Assembly (NCBI GenBank): GCA_001640655.1
Contig: LXGT01000064.1
Location: forward strand, 1-64,000
DNA: 64,000 bases
Reading direction: 5' to 3'
Source: Endoconidiophora laricicola
Taxonomy: Eukaryota; Ascomycota; Sordariomycetes; Microascales; Ceratocystidaceae
A program made the position numbers and the translations under genes. How positions within the stretch are numbered: the stretch's first letter is position 1; each line of letters starts with the position of its first letter. This document shows, piece after piece, positions 47,691 through 60,678 of this stretch. The notes below the pieces were generated by a model. The model saw only the letters and a list, made by a program, of their open reading frames with translations. It had not been told where the DNA came from and did not search any database.

Positions 47691-48845
47691 CTACAGGTTA
47701 TACACCATGTTTAGCAACCGGTCAAAGTATCCCCATTTCGTCAGCAGCGTAGCTAGTAGGCATACTAATCCGGCAATAGCGATATCAATCCACTTAGGCA
47801 GGTCGTTGCCATGGCCCTGGCCGTGGCCAATACGTCTGACTTGCCGCTGATGCTGAAGCTGCTGTGGTGGTGCCTGTTGGCCTGACGTAGAAGAATTCCA
47901 TTGCTGTTGTGTTGCTTCCTGTACCATGGCCTGGTGCTGTTGCATGTGTTGTTGGAAAAGATGCGTAAACTGTGGACCCCCCTTATTGTCAGCAAATGCC
48001 TGAGATTGTAGTTGCCGTAGCTTCTGATTAGCTGGCGGTGTCTGGAAAAAGCCATCAACAAGATGTGCCTCTTCTTCGTCGTCTTCCTTCTTCTGCTCTA
48101 GTTTAGAATCGGTAGTTTTGCCCATCTGGTCTTTGAACGACAGTTTCAGTTCAATCGGAATTTGAACTTTTCTTGAAGTGTCAGCGCTGGCAGCAGCAGC
48201 TCGAGCTGCACATTCGTCAATGATTTGGGCGTTAGATTTGCCGCATACTCCACAACGGAAAGATGGTGAGGCCTCAGCCAGTGAACGCTTAACGTTGTCG
48301 GGAGCGTCGATACCGCCGACTTGGCCGTCTGAGTTAGTCTCCATGAAGCTACGTAGCCTGTTGAACATTAGTATTGGCAATAACTAGCAGCTAGATCTTG
48401 ATTCGTAGCCTTGCGCTATTACTTACGCTACAAGTGCAGTCCGGATACCCCACGCAGGCTGCCACGACTCCTCATGAAATCCGCTAATGCTGAGGCAGAT
48501 CTCACGGTTAACCTCAAAGCGACCACTAGGAGTCGTAAAACGAAAGTTAGGCGGACGCAAGGGATATTGTTTGGGAAGCACGATGCGGCCATGGTAGATG
48601 CCCTCTGCAAAGGCACTGTTGGGCGGTCCGCGCATGGTGAAATGCCATTCAAAAATGTCCGTTTCAGTAGGAGCTGCAGTGTAATCGGGCGACGGGCATT
48701 CAGTAAGCTCTTTGGCTTCACGCACTATATTCAAGAAGGTGGTCAGTTAACATGATTTCGTCCGATTTTATATCAAAAAACCGAGAAACAGCGTACTAAT
48801 ACGCCGCATCGTAGGCGAGCGCAGGTTCTTGGGTGCCGGCATCAT
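47691..48845 (-). CDS. UBE2J1/Ubc6-type ER tail-anchored ubiquitin-conjugating enzyme
   Basis: Exons in gene order are 48845-48797, 48724-48427 and 48357-47691, giving 337 residues. It accepts ubiquitin from E1 and serves ER-associated degradation at the cytosolic face of the ER. The UBC fold is clear: LRSPTMRRIMREAKELT, IFEWHFTMRGPPNSAF, GIYHGRIVLPKQYPLRPP, then the catalytic Cys at about residue 93 in NREICLSISGFHEESWQP. A Cys-pair module (FRCGVCGKSN) like that of human UBE2J1 follows, then an acidic and Gln/His-rich linker. A single C-terminal membrane anchor (IDIAIAGLVCLLATLLTKWG) is followed by a short tail. Two ATGs are adjacent (48845 and 48842); either may be used. UBE2J1 wording fits better than yeast Ubc6. 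The gene is divergent from the small complex I gene. Confidence 0.92.
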
Positions 48846-49546
48846 GAATACAGACAGCGCTATATGCGGTTGCAGATACAACTAGCTAGCAAAGTGAAGG
48901 ATGGAAGATAGCAGACGAATAATTAGTGATAATCTAGTTGGTTGACACCATAAATATCGTCAGATTAATCAAAACACAGGAAAGCGATGCTTGAAAAGTT
49001 GATGATAAGCTGTCCTAGAAAAGGAAGAAGCTTGAGAAGTGCAATGAAAGTCGATAGTTGTTGTTTCTAGGATCCTTCGCTTCATGAACGCAGGGATCAT
49101 TAAATCAAGGTCGAAGATGAAAGCTGCGACCACTTCTGAATAACGTTTCAAATCCCCCTACTTGTAGTCAGGTGAGATAGGGTTTGCTAAGGGTTGACAC
49201 TGCCCAAGCCCCACCTCTTGCCTTGTAGCAAATCAGCGTTTAGCGAATTGAGCTTTGCATCTTAGGCGAAAATGCGCTTTGAGAAGCTTCAAGTTATTGT
49301 GAGATTTGTACGAACGCCCTCCCTCGAGCGACGTTTAATTCGCATTCTCTACAATTCTGTGCGTTGATCTTTGGCTTACTACCTGAAATCCATTTCGTCT
49401 TCTTCCAGTAGATGGGTTAGTTCTCTAGGAGCTGACTAACCTTACCTTTCAAACCTGCGCTCTCTTCTTACTGACCAATTAATTGCTCTCAATAGCCTCA
49501 TCTGATCCGCAAAGTCTGCCTTCTCCTCTCTGTTCCTCTGCTCACG
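48846..49546. promoter_or_regulatory. divergent promoter region, E2 and complex I subunit
   Basis: About 700 bp separate the start codons of the two divergent genes, so both promoters lie here. The + strand is pyrimidine-rich just before 49547 (CTTCTCCTCTCTGTTCCTCTG). No defined factor site was recognised and there is no other gene. Confidence 0.55.
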
Positions 49547-49846
49547 ATGCAGTTTCCGCGTCACCATAAGCCGCCGGTCCCCCACGTGGCTCCAATCTAC
49601 CGCTTTACTGCCACCGCTCTCGGCGCCAGTATGTGGTTCTTCGTATGCTTCCCCTGACTTGTATCTCCCTGATGTTGTTTCGATTGGTGCTACTAGCTTG
49701 CTAACTGTTTGGACCCTCTACATCAGCTCATGTACCGCGCGAAGAAAGATGGTAGGCGTACTCAACACCAAATTTCAGTAAATACATACTAACTCTTTTC
49801 ACTAGGTGCTGTCTTGATGGGCTGGAAACACCCCTGGGACCATTGA
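49547..49846 (+). CDS. small complex I accessory subunit, NDUFB2-like
   Basis: Exons are 49547-49642, 49727-49751 (25 nt) and 49806-49846, giving 53 residues. The reading is PRHHKPPVPHVAPIYRFTAT, then ALGASMWFFLMYRAKKDGA, ending VLMGWKHPWDH. One membrane span (ALGASMWFFLMY) is followed by a short matrix- or intermembrane-facing end finishing in WKHPWDH, the pattern of the NDUFB2 (AGGG) subunit of mitochondrial NADH:ubiquinone oxidoreductase in plants and fungi. The identification rests on this short conserved end, so the subunit name is less sure than the gene. Both introns carry perfect branch boxes (GCTAAC, TACTAAC), and all three exons join in frame. There is no separate presequence, as usual for such subunits. 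Confidence 0.72.
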
Positions 49847-50186
49847 ACCCTACAAAACCCTCTGCCTTTTGCAATCACTACGATTTACAGCAGCGCGCGT
49901 TGACAACCAAGCCGTTCGATACAGCTCAGATACAGACATCAAATACTACATTACCACAGAATGCGTGTACCTCTACAGTTTAGAGATGTTCGTTCAAACT
50001 AATATATTAGAGCTTGTAATGTTCGTACATGTTTGGATCCCTTTATTTCACATTAGAGTGTCATTATGTTCAGGAAACTTGAAACAAAATGATATGAACG
50101 CTTAAAGATAATGTCTATACTGTATATCAAGTGCCACCACGATCTATGCTTGACCACATGACAGGAAACTTGCTTTGAAACTCCAA
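49847..50186. other. convergent intergenic region, 340 bp
   Basis: It contains the 3' flanks of the complex I subunit gene and the P5B ATPase gene. The 78-codon open frame at 49869-50105 shows no domain and is probably 3' untranslated sequence. Nothing else was seen. Confidence 0.5.
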
Positions 50187-53100
50187 TTACTGTACCTTCA
50201 TCTCATCAACTATAACCTTATACTTCTTGCGGGACTTCTCTTTGTTTGAGATCACCTTTTGAGCTTTGCCTAAGGCACATGACAGCCACACTAGGATATA
50301 CTGTTCTGATACCAAGGATATAGCAAGATACAAAGGACCCATCGCTAGGATGAACAATTTGAAATTTAAGCTCATCTTGGTGAGCTCCATGACCTTTATT
50401 ACAAACTGAGTGGGAGTGAGCAACATGTACACAGACGCCAATGTTGCAATTCCAATGGTTACAAGGAACGGCCCTAAATTTATTATGTAAATAGTCCTAG
50501 TTATAAAAGACGTTTGGGAAAGATCGTGATAAAACTTACAGTTTTTGTGCGCGGGAGCTCTGAATGGAGGCCCTGCGTTTAGCACCACTCCAATAAAGAT
50601 GTACTCAAAAGAAGACATCAAGAAAAGCGATGTATTCTCTGAATTCTTGATATCAGGTCTCTTATGGTGGACAACAGGTGGGATATACCAGGACTGTTGC
50701 CGGACGCACACATATATCAAAGCTTGAAAAGCGATGATGATCACCATCTGGCCTAGTAGTGGCACTAGAACTTTGCGTGAGACCAGATTGGCAGTCGGCT
50801 TCTTACGCGATAACTTTTCGTACGGTCCGCCCCAGCCCATAAATATGGCAATGGGAAGAATCATTGCTAGGTCAATGAACAGAAACTGGAAATCACCAAG
50901 GTTCGATGCCTTGGCGTATAGGAAGCTAACTGTGCAGAACTGAATGGCCGAATACAGGCTCATATACTTGAAGCAACTGAAACTAGTCACCAATGCAGCA
51001 CGGCCTTCGCGAATCACCGTGGGGACACATGAGATCTCAAATACGCGGGATGTAAATGGAGCTGCAACAGAAGCCTCGGCTTCCGAAAGTGAAATGCCGA
51101 CATCGGCAGCCTTTAGCGCACCGCAATCGTTGGCACCATCACCGCAGAAACCGCATATATAATCGATACTTTGAAGCTTCTCGACTAGCTCATGCTTTTC
51201 GTCCGGAGACATACGCGCATACACTTTACCACGGACAAGCATGCGTTCAAGAACCTCGCGACTACCATAGTCAACGATCCAGCGGAAAACATCGCCGCTG
51301 ACTGCAATAGTGTAGTTGGTAAGGTTCGTGATTTCGATCGGAAGAGAGATATCTGCAGTTGGAGGAGTTGGTAAGGGCTGTAGAAAAAAACGTTAGGAAG
51401 ATTCTTAGGAATATCAGCTGCGTATTGGGAACTTACTAAAAGACTCTTAGGATCTAAACGCAACTCTGAGTTGTTGATACTCTCCCATTGGATCGTGGCA
51501 CCTTTGTCGCTGGGTCCGCCTTCGATAAAATGAGGTACAAAACAGTGAGCTGTCGAGTCTATCAGGGTGCACTCGCGTCCAACACTGATGGCAGTCAATA
51601 TGTTGTCACCAGTGACCATGACAGTAGTGATATTAGCTTCGTGAAGCTCAAGTAGTACACCCTTCGTGCTGGGCTTTAATCGATTCTCGAATATGATGAA
51701 TCCTAAAAAATCAAGTCCGGACTCTACATCTCCGCGCTTAAGTTTTTGGGTCTTAACCCAAGAAAGCTTCTCTATGTGCTTAGTAGCGCACCCGATAACA
51801 CGGTAGCCCATATGGGTATACTGTGAAAGGAGTTCATCATAATTGCTTGGGACTATAGGGCTGTCAGCTTAAAGCTAGAGTTTAAATCGACGTATTCGCA
51901 AGAACTTACAAGATTGAGCACGGCAGATCTCACGCATGCATTCTGGGGCTCCCTTAACATAAACATCACCAGACTGTTCGCCAAAATGCTTGACAACGAC
52001 AGACGAGCGGCGTAGTTGAGAAAGGAATTCAAAAGAGCGGTGAACACCTAGTTCTACGCGCTTAGGGGTCGGTGTGTAGAATGTCGAAGGCGGCCGTGCG
52101 ATAGATGGAGTAAGCCCAGGTTGTTCATCACCATCTTCACCAACTCTGTTTTCACCTTCCTCGAACGACCAACCAGTATATTCGAACATCTTCAGTTCAA
52201 GTGGGTCGCCGACAAGCTCACCGTCGACATCGCGAAGAGTATGGCAGGTTGCCATAGAATAGAGCAGGGCTAGGTTAGTGTTTAGCTGGTCTTCATCTAA
52301 CTTTCTAGAGTTAAGATCCTGAGCAAGAGGTTGTAGATCAAGGAAGCCGTCAAATGTCTTGGAAACGGGACGAACGCCCAGAACATCAAGGCCTTCCTCA
52401 GTCAACGTTCCAGTTTTGTCAAAACACATGATGTCGAGCTTTCCACCAACGTTGATTCTCTGTGGGCTGATACAGAAAATCTTGTGCTTCTTTAGCCGGT
52501 TGATAGCAAAGCTTGTGCCAATACTGAGTGTGGCAGGAAGCGCAGGCGGGACAACAATGGTGATTAGATCAAGTGCTCGGATAATGATAACGCTGACAGC
52601 CATCTTTAGATGAATGAAGTTGACTAATGATACACAGAAGCCTATCAATGCAATAACACCCATGACGGAAATGTAACGGAAGGAATCACGGTAAAACTTG
52701 AAACCTGAAGGCTTAGGAAAAAGCATGGAACGGACAAGAGCGCCTTTTGTAGTGCTGAAGCCAGTACGCAGAACCAGAGCAAGGCAGCCATCACTTTCAC
52801 CGTCTCTAGTATCATTGGGCCGACGGGCACGAATGATCTTGGTACCATTGTAGAGGAAGTGGCGGGTTACCTCATTAGAGACAGATGCTGCTGATAAATC
52901 CATGTTACGGAGAGAAGCATTGGTAGCTGGAACCTTCGTTATGGGGATAGACTCACCCGTAAGCATACTCTCATTGACCATGCAGTCGCCCGATAATAGT
53001 AAACTATCGCATGGGATAAGACTAAGCTTAGGATCGCAAACTTCATATACGTCTCCGGGAACAAGATCGCTAGAGTAAACGTATCTCCAGAACCCATTAC

Positions 53101-54482
53101 GTAGTACACGGACATCGCAGTCAAAGATGCTAACTTCTCGAAGACGTTTCATGGTATTTCTGGTCTCTCGGAGGCTGTCACCTATGCTGACTAACGACAT
53201 GACAGATATAGCTATAGCATAATAGTAGTACTCGTCCATAGACCAGAGTAGTAAGCTAAGAATTTGAAAGACGTAGAAAGGGTGAAAAACTTCATCAATG
53301 AGGAGCTGTGGAATTGACTTCATCTCAATAGATATTAAGTTTAAACCGAATACCTGTTCTCTAGCACTTCGCTCCTCGCTGCTGATACCAATTCGAGCTA
53401 CTTGGAGGTCAGTCCATTCAGGATCTTTCCACCCAGAAAACAATATGAACTTGTCGCGTTGAGGATGGAAAAAGAAAGTCACATAGCGATATGTTAGCTC
53501 ACGAAGTACTTCAACAATGGGATCTAAATCGAGATCATCATCTTGAAATATCCTGCTCTTATGAGGAGAACCAAATATACTAGACAATTGGCGGCCATAG
53601 TGACGTTTGTTGACATCGATGATGCTTACTTCACCCCATTGGTTCTCAATAACAACCCAGTCACTTTCTCTGAGAGGTGCCGCAGTTCCAACAATGAAGA
53701 CCTTGTATCTAGGAATCCAATGCATGATGAGATAGGCAACTCCAAATGTCATGATACACAATGTGGCGTATATTGTAGTGCGCAGTGATGTTGTTTTGAA
53801 ACCGGCGATGACGATAGTCAGATCTTCATTGGCCATGTAAACCTTCTGGTTGTGTCTCCCGCCAACACGGCCAGCACCGCTGCCGATAGTAGTCGTACTA
53901 TCGCGTCGCAAGAGTCTATCGTGCACTGAACTACGTGAGATAGTCGACGATCTACGACGTCCGATAGAAAACTCATCACTAGCTCGTGGTTCGGAATCGA
54001 TAGATGGACTTCGTAGGGAATTGTTGTCGTCGCCGCGAGCTTCGTCATGCAGATGACTAAATATATGACTTGAATGCACATCATGTAGATCGTCGTCATC
54101 GTCGATAGTAGGATATTGATCATAGTCAGCAGACGCATTTTCGTCGTCAAAGTCCTCGTCGTCGTCGTCGTTCTGAAAGTATGCAAAGCTATTTGCGGAG
54201 GGTCGGCGATTCATACGATGTGAGAATGCAGAAACACTGGACGGAAGAGACTCAGCGATAGGTCCGGCAAAGACCTACAGGTAGGTAAGTTTGGAGTTAG
54301 CTAAAGTTGTGTGACTAGTTCGGATGTTTATAGTAAATGTAACCTACTTCGTTATGGGCCATTTCCTCAAACACACTCGCATGGCTGTTGTTGTTTCCCA
54401 AAGTATAAAAGCTTTGGCGAGCATTGTTCTGGTCGTAGCTACGGCCCTCGCGCCGCAGATCGTCTAGATCGTTGTTGTCCAT
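50187..54482 (-). CDS. P5B-type ATPase (Ypk9/ATP13A2 family), endolysosomal
   Basis: Exons in gene order are 54482-54348, 54274-51910, 51852-51437, 51377-50540 and 50473-50187, giving 1346 residues. P5B pumps sit in vacuolar/lysosomal membranes; characterised members export polyamines to the cytosol and protect against heavy metals. The signature is VVPPALPATLSIG (PPALP marks P5B; P5A has PPELP). The phosphorylated Asp is residue 664 in CFDKTGTLTEEGLDVLG. The actuator motif LTGESIPITK and the hinge GFCGDGANDCGALKAADVG are intact, with about six membrane spans after the hinge. The N-terminus has a long acidic cytosolic region (NDDDDEDFDDENASADYDQ). The start at MDNNDLDDLRREG is preferred over an in-frame upstream Met (MLCVNILPSAS). 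All junctions keep family wording, for example VFAGPIAESLPSSV after exon 1 and HKNWPFLVTIG at the last intron. Confidence 0.94.
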
Positions 54483-56270
54483 GGTAAGGGACGCGGAAGG
54501 CAATATATTAACGCAAAGCAATAAGAATACTGATATAGGATAGGAATGGTAAGCTCGCTTTATATCCAGATCCAGCTGGTGTTAGTAATATGGGAATGGG
54601 GGCCGGCTAATGGTCGCAATACGGCATTGAAACAGCACCAACAGCTGACCTGAAGGCTGATGACAGGAAGAGATATGGAAATCTGAACAAAGATCTTCGC
54701 GACAAAATATAAGCAGAAGCAAGGGATATGGATATGGATACTAGAAAATAAAATAGCAGGCTGATCTGAGCAAGCACAGACTTAAATTGAGAAATAGGTT
54801 TGTGGCACGCGCGCAAAAAGCCAGCATCTACGGGCGAACTGGCTATCCGTAAATCAAACAACTCGTAGTTTGTTGGCCGCGTAGGATGACGTCAAGCTAG
54901 GAATAGAGAAAATCAGGGCACCAGACAGTTTGGGCGCGACCGTTGGTAGACGAGAAAGGGCAAGAGAGTCGCGGGAGAGAGTTGCGACAATTGCTTGATA
55001 GCTCGCAGTTAAGAAGAAAAAAGTGAGATTGATGAAGAAAGATGAAAAGAGCCGCGAAATCAAAACAACTTTGCGTCTGACAGCGGCTCAAGAGGCTATA
55101 ACTCTTCGACCTGCTATTTTGAGCCACTACTAAAAGCAGGTCCTCTAGAAGCAGCAACTTCAAAACATGGGTTATGGAACGGCAGCTGGAACAAGAACTC
55201 AGGCTAGACCTTGGCAGGCGGTCTGTCCCCAATAAAAAAATTAGAAAAAAAAACAGCAAAAAAACCTTATCGTTATCGCCTTTGCAATCTGCAGGTCGCT
55301 GCCCCCATAGCTGCACTATCGCTATAACGGGGCTGTCGCTAAACCGCATCTATATCCCCGCTAGATATTCATATACCAGAGCACCAGTCGCTACTTATGT
55401 GGGGGAAAAGCGGCATAAGTCGGTCAGCCAGTTGGTTGATGCTGCAAGTACTGGTACTTGTCACCGCTGGCTTGTGTGACGCCAACAGCTAGAATGCCCC
55501 GCGTGCCAGGTAGCAGTACCCAACAAGCTCTTCTTCTACGACGTTCCCTAGGTCCTATCCCACCAGAAAAACAGAGATAGGTAGCAGGACATCCTGTATT
55601 GGTTGGGATTGTTCTCTGATAATTCAATTTGTGTGCTAAAAGCTCAAGGCGGCCGCCGTTAAGCTGCTAGTCTAGCTGCTTCCGTCTGAAAGGCTCCATA
55701 CCGACTGCACACAGCCTCTCGCTGTTGCTTTGATTATCACAAACTAGATATATTGATCCCCATTGAGCCAACTGTAGCGTGTTGTATGCTCTGTATATAA
55801 TTCTTGCAGGTTGTTCGAAAGCGGTCTGAGAATAATTTTTTTTATTGCCAATGAACCCTGGCCAGCGCAGACGGCTTCTTGCCTTTCCGCCTTCTCGGTC
55901 CCGTCTCTATTCACAACAGCGCACATAGCAGATTTGTTCATCAACTCATCCCCACCTTGCGCCACTGGCCTGAAAACAATCATTTTTCAAGCGGTTGCCG
56001 GCAAAGTCAGAATTTTGCATCCCGTCCATACTAAGCGATTTTCTCTTTGGCCTGTGGGCTTCTCCAGCTATTATTTACTGGCTCTAATCCTTCCTTCCGG
56101 CTCTTTTTTCCCTTCCCTCAACTCTTCTCAACCAAAAACCAGCCTGACTTTCATCCATCATCCCCCTCTCGTTTTCTTTTCCTCCTTTCTTTTCCATTTT
56201 TCATTTTCCCATTCGTGCACCACCGACGACTCTCACCACCTAAACATCATTCATCACCACTTCAGGTATA
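54483..56270. promoter_or_regulatory. divergent promoter region, P5B ATPase and NAP1
   Basis: These 1.8 kb lie between two divergent starts. The NAP1 side has a long pyrimidine-rich stretch on the + strand (about 56085-56230), typical of strong fungal promoters. Several 60-150-codon frames on both strands show no domain. Nothing else was recognised. Confidence 0.55.
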
Positions 56271-58243
56271 ATGGCGGAGCCTATTCGCAACAAGCGTCTT
56301 GACGCTACCGTGGCCCCGTAAGTGCTTCTCCGTTCTCCATCTGAATTTTTTTGCCTCTATCCAAACGAGCTTCCAAAATTTCCATCTGCAGCACAATGTC
56401 TGAGTTTTCGCTTGCATTTTGGTTGTTACTGCTTGTGCTGTATCTGTTTTCTTGCTGTTTGCCCATCACTTGCAATAGACAACATTGCACAATGTTAGAC
56501 AACATGCGGTTTTATCAGCCATATTTTGTTTCCACCAGCTCTACTTCCTATCCTTCCAACGAACGTCAGACTGCCTTCTGCCATGTTTTTTCTTGCGATC
56601 AATCGCCTAGTCGTCCGGTGATTGATTGCTTCCAGGCTGTTTGTATCTCACCACCACACAGTCAGCTTATTGCCCAGACTATGAGTACAACTGTAATGCT
56701 CGTATCCATTGAGATCATTCTATCTAGTCCAAGCAAAAAATATTGTTTATAACTCTTTACATCACGACTGCTACTAGTCTATCAACACTAGTTATCACGC
56801 AATCTCGATAAGCGCCATTCTATTACTAACCGTTTTCGTTGTCTTGATGTCCAGTACCCCTCAGAACACCCCTCTGAACGCCGCTCCTATCTCTTCTCAC
56901 GCTCAGCAGCCCGGCGTCGATAGCATCATGGAAGGTTTGTTCTTCTCTCCACATGTGTATGCCCCTCTTCCTACCAAGTGACTGCCCCGCTAACACATGC
57001 AATACTTTTTCCCAAAAATAACAGAGGAGGCCAACGTCGCCAAGTCTATCTTCGCCCAGAATCCCCAACTCATCAACATGATTCAGGGTCGCCTCGGTTC
57101 TCTGGTTGGCCGCCCCTCCGGCTATATCGAGTCTCTGCCCGCTTCCGTCCGCAGACGTGTCGCCGGTCTCAAGGGCATCCAGCAGGAGCACTCTAAGCTT
57201 GAGGCTCAGTTCCAAGAAGAGGTTCTTGAGTTAGAGAAGAAGTACTTCGCCAAATTCTCTCCTTTGTACTCTAAGCGTGCCGAGATCATCAACGGTGCTG
57301 GTGAGCCAACCGAGGAGGAGGTCAAGGCCGGCGAGGAAAAGGAGGATGAGGAGATGGCTGATGCTAAGGACGAAGAGAAGAAGAACGAGTCCGCTGGCGA
57401 GGATGTCAAGGGTATTCCGGAGTTCTGGCTATCGGCCATGAAGAACCATATCTCCCTAGCTGAGATGATTACCGAACGTGATGAGGCCGCCCTAAAGCAC
57501 CTTACCGATGTGCGCATGGAGTATCTAGAAAAGCCCGGTTTCCGCCTGATCTTTGAGTTCGCCGAGAACGAATTCTTCAGCAACAAGACCATCACCAAGA
57601 CTTACTACTACCAAGCCGAGTCTGGCTACGGTGGCGACTTTATCTACGACCATGCCGAGGGTGACGAGATCAATTGGAAGTCCGACAAGGACTTGACCGT
57701 CCGCGTCGAGAGCAAGAAGCAGCGCAACAAAAGTAAGTTCTAGAACTCAATTTCTCTCTGTCCCTAAATTTCACGCTAACAAAGATGCCCTCTCAGACAC
57801 CAAGCAGACCCGTATAGTAAAGAAGACTGTCCCTACGGACTCGTTTTTCAACTTCTTCACCCCCCCCGTCCCCCCTACCGGTGACGATGAAGACGAGGAG
57901 GAGCTTGATGATGAGATTGAGGCCCGTCTGGAGCTCGACTACCAGCTAGGCGAGGATGTCAAGGAAAAGCTAATTCCCCGTGCCATTGACTGGTTCACTG
58001 GCGAGGCTCTGGCCTATGAGGAGATGGATGATGATGACCTCGAGGGCGAGTTCGAGGACGAGGATGATGAGGATGAGGATGACCTCAGCGATGACCACGA
58101 CGAAGAAGACGAATCTGATGATGACGTAAGTTTTTTCCGTCCATACTCTCTACCGTTAATAAACCAAACACTGACTAACCACATCTACTTAGGATGGTAC
58201 TGGCAAGCCTAAGCAGGAGGCTGCTGAGTGCAAGCAGTCCTAG
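56271..58243 (+). CDS. nucleosome assembly protein 1
   Basis: Exons are 56271-56317, 56855-56934, 57025-57732, 57797-58125 and 58193-58243, giving 404 residues. NAP1 is an H2A-H2B chaperone that shuttles between cytosol and nucleus. The NAP domain runs from about residue 80 to 345: the long dimerisation helix (EVLELEKKYFAKFSPLYSKR), an accessory acidic insert (TEEEVKAGEEKEDEEMAD), GIPEFWLSAMKNH, EYLEKPGFRLIFEF, FFSNKTITKTYYY and TDSFFNFFTPP. The C-terminal tail is strongly acidic (EFEDEDDEDEDDLSDD). The protein ends in CKQS, a CaaX-like sequence matching the farnesylated CKQQ end of animal NAP1L1. The first intron is 537 nt, much longer than others here, but it has a TACTAAC branch box. The ATG at 56271 gives MAEPIRNKRLDATVAP. 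Confidence 0.95.
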
Positions 58244-60647
58244 GCTGTTTGTTTCTGCATATCTCTTGTACTGTTTCCTTTTTTTCTATCAACATGACTC
58301 GCTATTAGTCTTGTAAAAGACACCAAATATTCCCCCATTTTCTTTCGTCATCTTCTTTCTTGAATTTTTTCTCCATCGTCTCTATTGTCGTCCCCGTCGC
58401 CTCTACCTCTCTTTCTTTTCTTTCTATCCGGCCACGAACTACCACCTCCCTTTCTCATCATTACTAGATGCGTCGTCATTTCTGTTCCTGGGTTACATCT
58501 CTAGGGAGCCCTTTTCTAGATCAGTGTTTGCATTCACACGCTTGCCTCTTCTTCCAAAAAAGCAATGATTCAAGAAACCAAAAAAAAAAAAACTATTGAA
58601 ATAATCCTGTTTACGTATATAGGGACGGTCTGTCGATCCCTGCGGCACTAATGAGTCAGTTAAGTGCATGCGTACTTGCGTGTTTGTGTGTGTGATTGTC
58701 AACGTTAACTCTTTGTTCGGTGCATTCTTTCGTCGCGCTAGCTAGCATCTTCTTTCCTTCCTCTCTTTTAATGAAAAATTTGAAAGACGCATGAGCTTGC
58801 TGCACTCGGCAAGGAGGAATGGGAATCTACATACTATAACAATTCACTCCTCCATGAAGTCTTTTGTTAGAGGTGTTGTTTGTCGATGCGTTTTCCTACT
58901 TCCGTCACGCATTCTTTGTGGGGGATTTTCTAACACCGTTGTCGAATGTAATGTATGTATGTATTTGTTCTTTTTTCTTTGAGTATCTATTCCATTAGAT
59001 ACGAATGTTGCTAGAGGTTGTCATATAATACTACTAATACTAAGATTCTACTATCTGTTGAAAACTTTAATGTGGTGATCAAATAGATGTATGCATTCAT
59101 GCCCTGCCACATGCGAAAATTCGGCGATTCTCATGTAATCATACATAATCATATGCTCAAGTGCGGCTCTAGGGCACAAGCTACAAAGGGAAAATTACAC
59201 TGGATAATAACAAAGCTTGGCAACAAAGCTTAGCTACGAACGCATGAACTACGCATGTCGTGCCATCAAGACGAATGAAGGTCTCAGTATCTTACTTTCG
59301 TTTCTGTATGTGTCGGTTGGTAAGCGTCTTTGGCTTTGGCTAGAGATAATATCATGAATCCATTGGATGGGACCAATTGTTGGGTGGGTTGGGGTAAACT
59401 TGACGAAAGCAGGAAAAAAGAGAAGATAAAACCAAAGCGTAACAGATATAGAAAAAATGCTCAGTCGGCGAACGAATGGCCCAGCATATGGCTGCTACTG
59501 CTACAAGAAGGAAAATCGGTTGCAGAGAACGGTCTGAGAAGCCCAAAGCAAAAGCACTTTTCCTTTTTCACATAGAGAGATATGCGGACAGTTCGTTAGG
59601 GGTTCAAGAAGAAACAGGGACGGCTTGGAGGTGCATCATCAACCATGTTATTGTATTGCCTATCAAATCTATAAAGATCAAACACTCATCTAACATCTTT
59701 GCTATCAGTAGTATCCTGAATGCCCTTTTAGTCTCCTTAGTCGGCCATAGCAAAATAGCGGTGGGCAAGAAGAGAACCCGCTCATACCGTAGCGAGTAAA
59801 TACTTGTAGGATTTAGTATAATACCGACTAACGAGTACATACTACTAGTTGAATAACCAAACGGTAGCATAATACTATGTAGATACCACTTGGATCTTAG
59901 GGGGGTGAAGGGAAATCTTACCCGCAGAACCCCCCTCCTCCAGGATTTATTCGCGGGTTTAGTTTGTTGGATCTTGTCTGGTATTTTGTTTTATTTAGTT
60001 GTCGTGTTAGTAGTTACAATCAAGAACATATAACTAAAGCGCATACATACCCAGGTTTGTTGATCTTCTCCAATCGATAAAGTGATTATATACCATGTAT
60101 TTATATGCTGTGTAGTTGCGTATCTTTCCACATGCCCTCAAAAGTGAAAGTTCTAAATACAGCCATTCCGAGGATTCAGATATTGTTGGGGCAAAAACAT
60201 GGTTCTTTGCTTGACCAGTAAAATTCATTTCCTAATCACTTATTTCCGATTCTTCCTACTTTTGTCTTCGTCTAAGTTCAACCACGTCAACACATCGTAA
60301 CGCCAACGAGTCATTTTACAGCCAAAGCTTTTATAGAAACGCGTTCGGTATCCTTATTGTCATACTAACAACTCCTCTAGAAAAACTATTACTATATCTC
60401 GTCTTTGTATTCACAAGATGGCAATTTTTATAAGGAGAAAAAAAATGCATTGTCGCATCAGCGATCTTCTATGCCGATACTTGTTGTATCTATAAACTAG
60501 TCACAATAAATTGTGGCCATTCTTGGTTAGCCTATGAAAGAATTATTTATAATATTAATTTTTGTAGCGCAAGTAGCAAGGAGCGAAGCACTACTATGCT
60601 GGTTAGAAGAATACGTGATACATGTAATACTAGAATCAAATCAACCC

Positions 60648-60678
<31 letters not shown>

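Noticed and set aside
56351..56752. 134-codon frame inside NAP1 intron 1
   Set aside because: It is out of phase with both NAP1 exons, shows no domain, and the intron has good donor, branch and acceptor signals.
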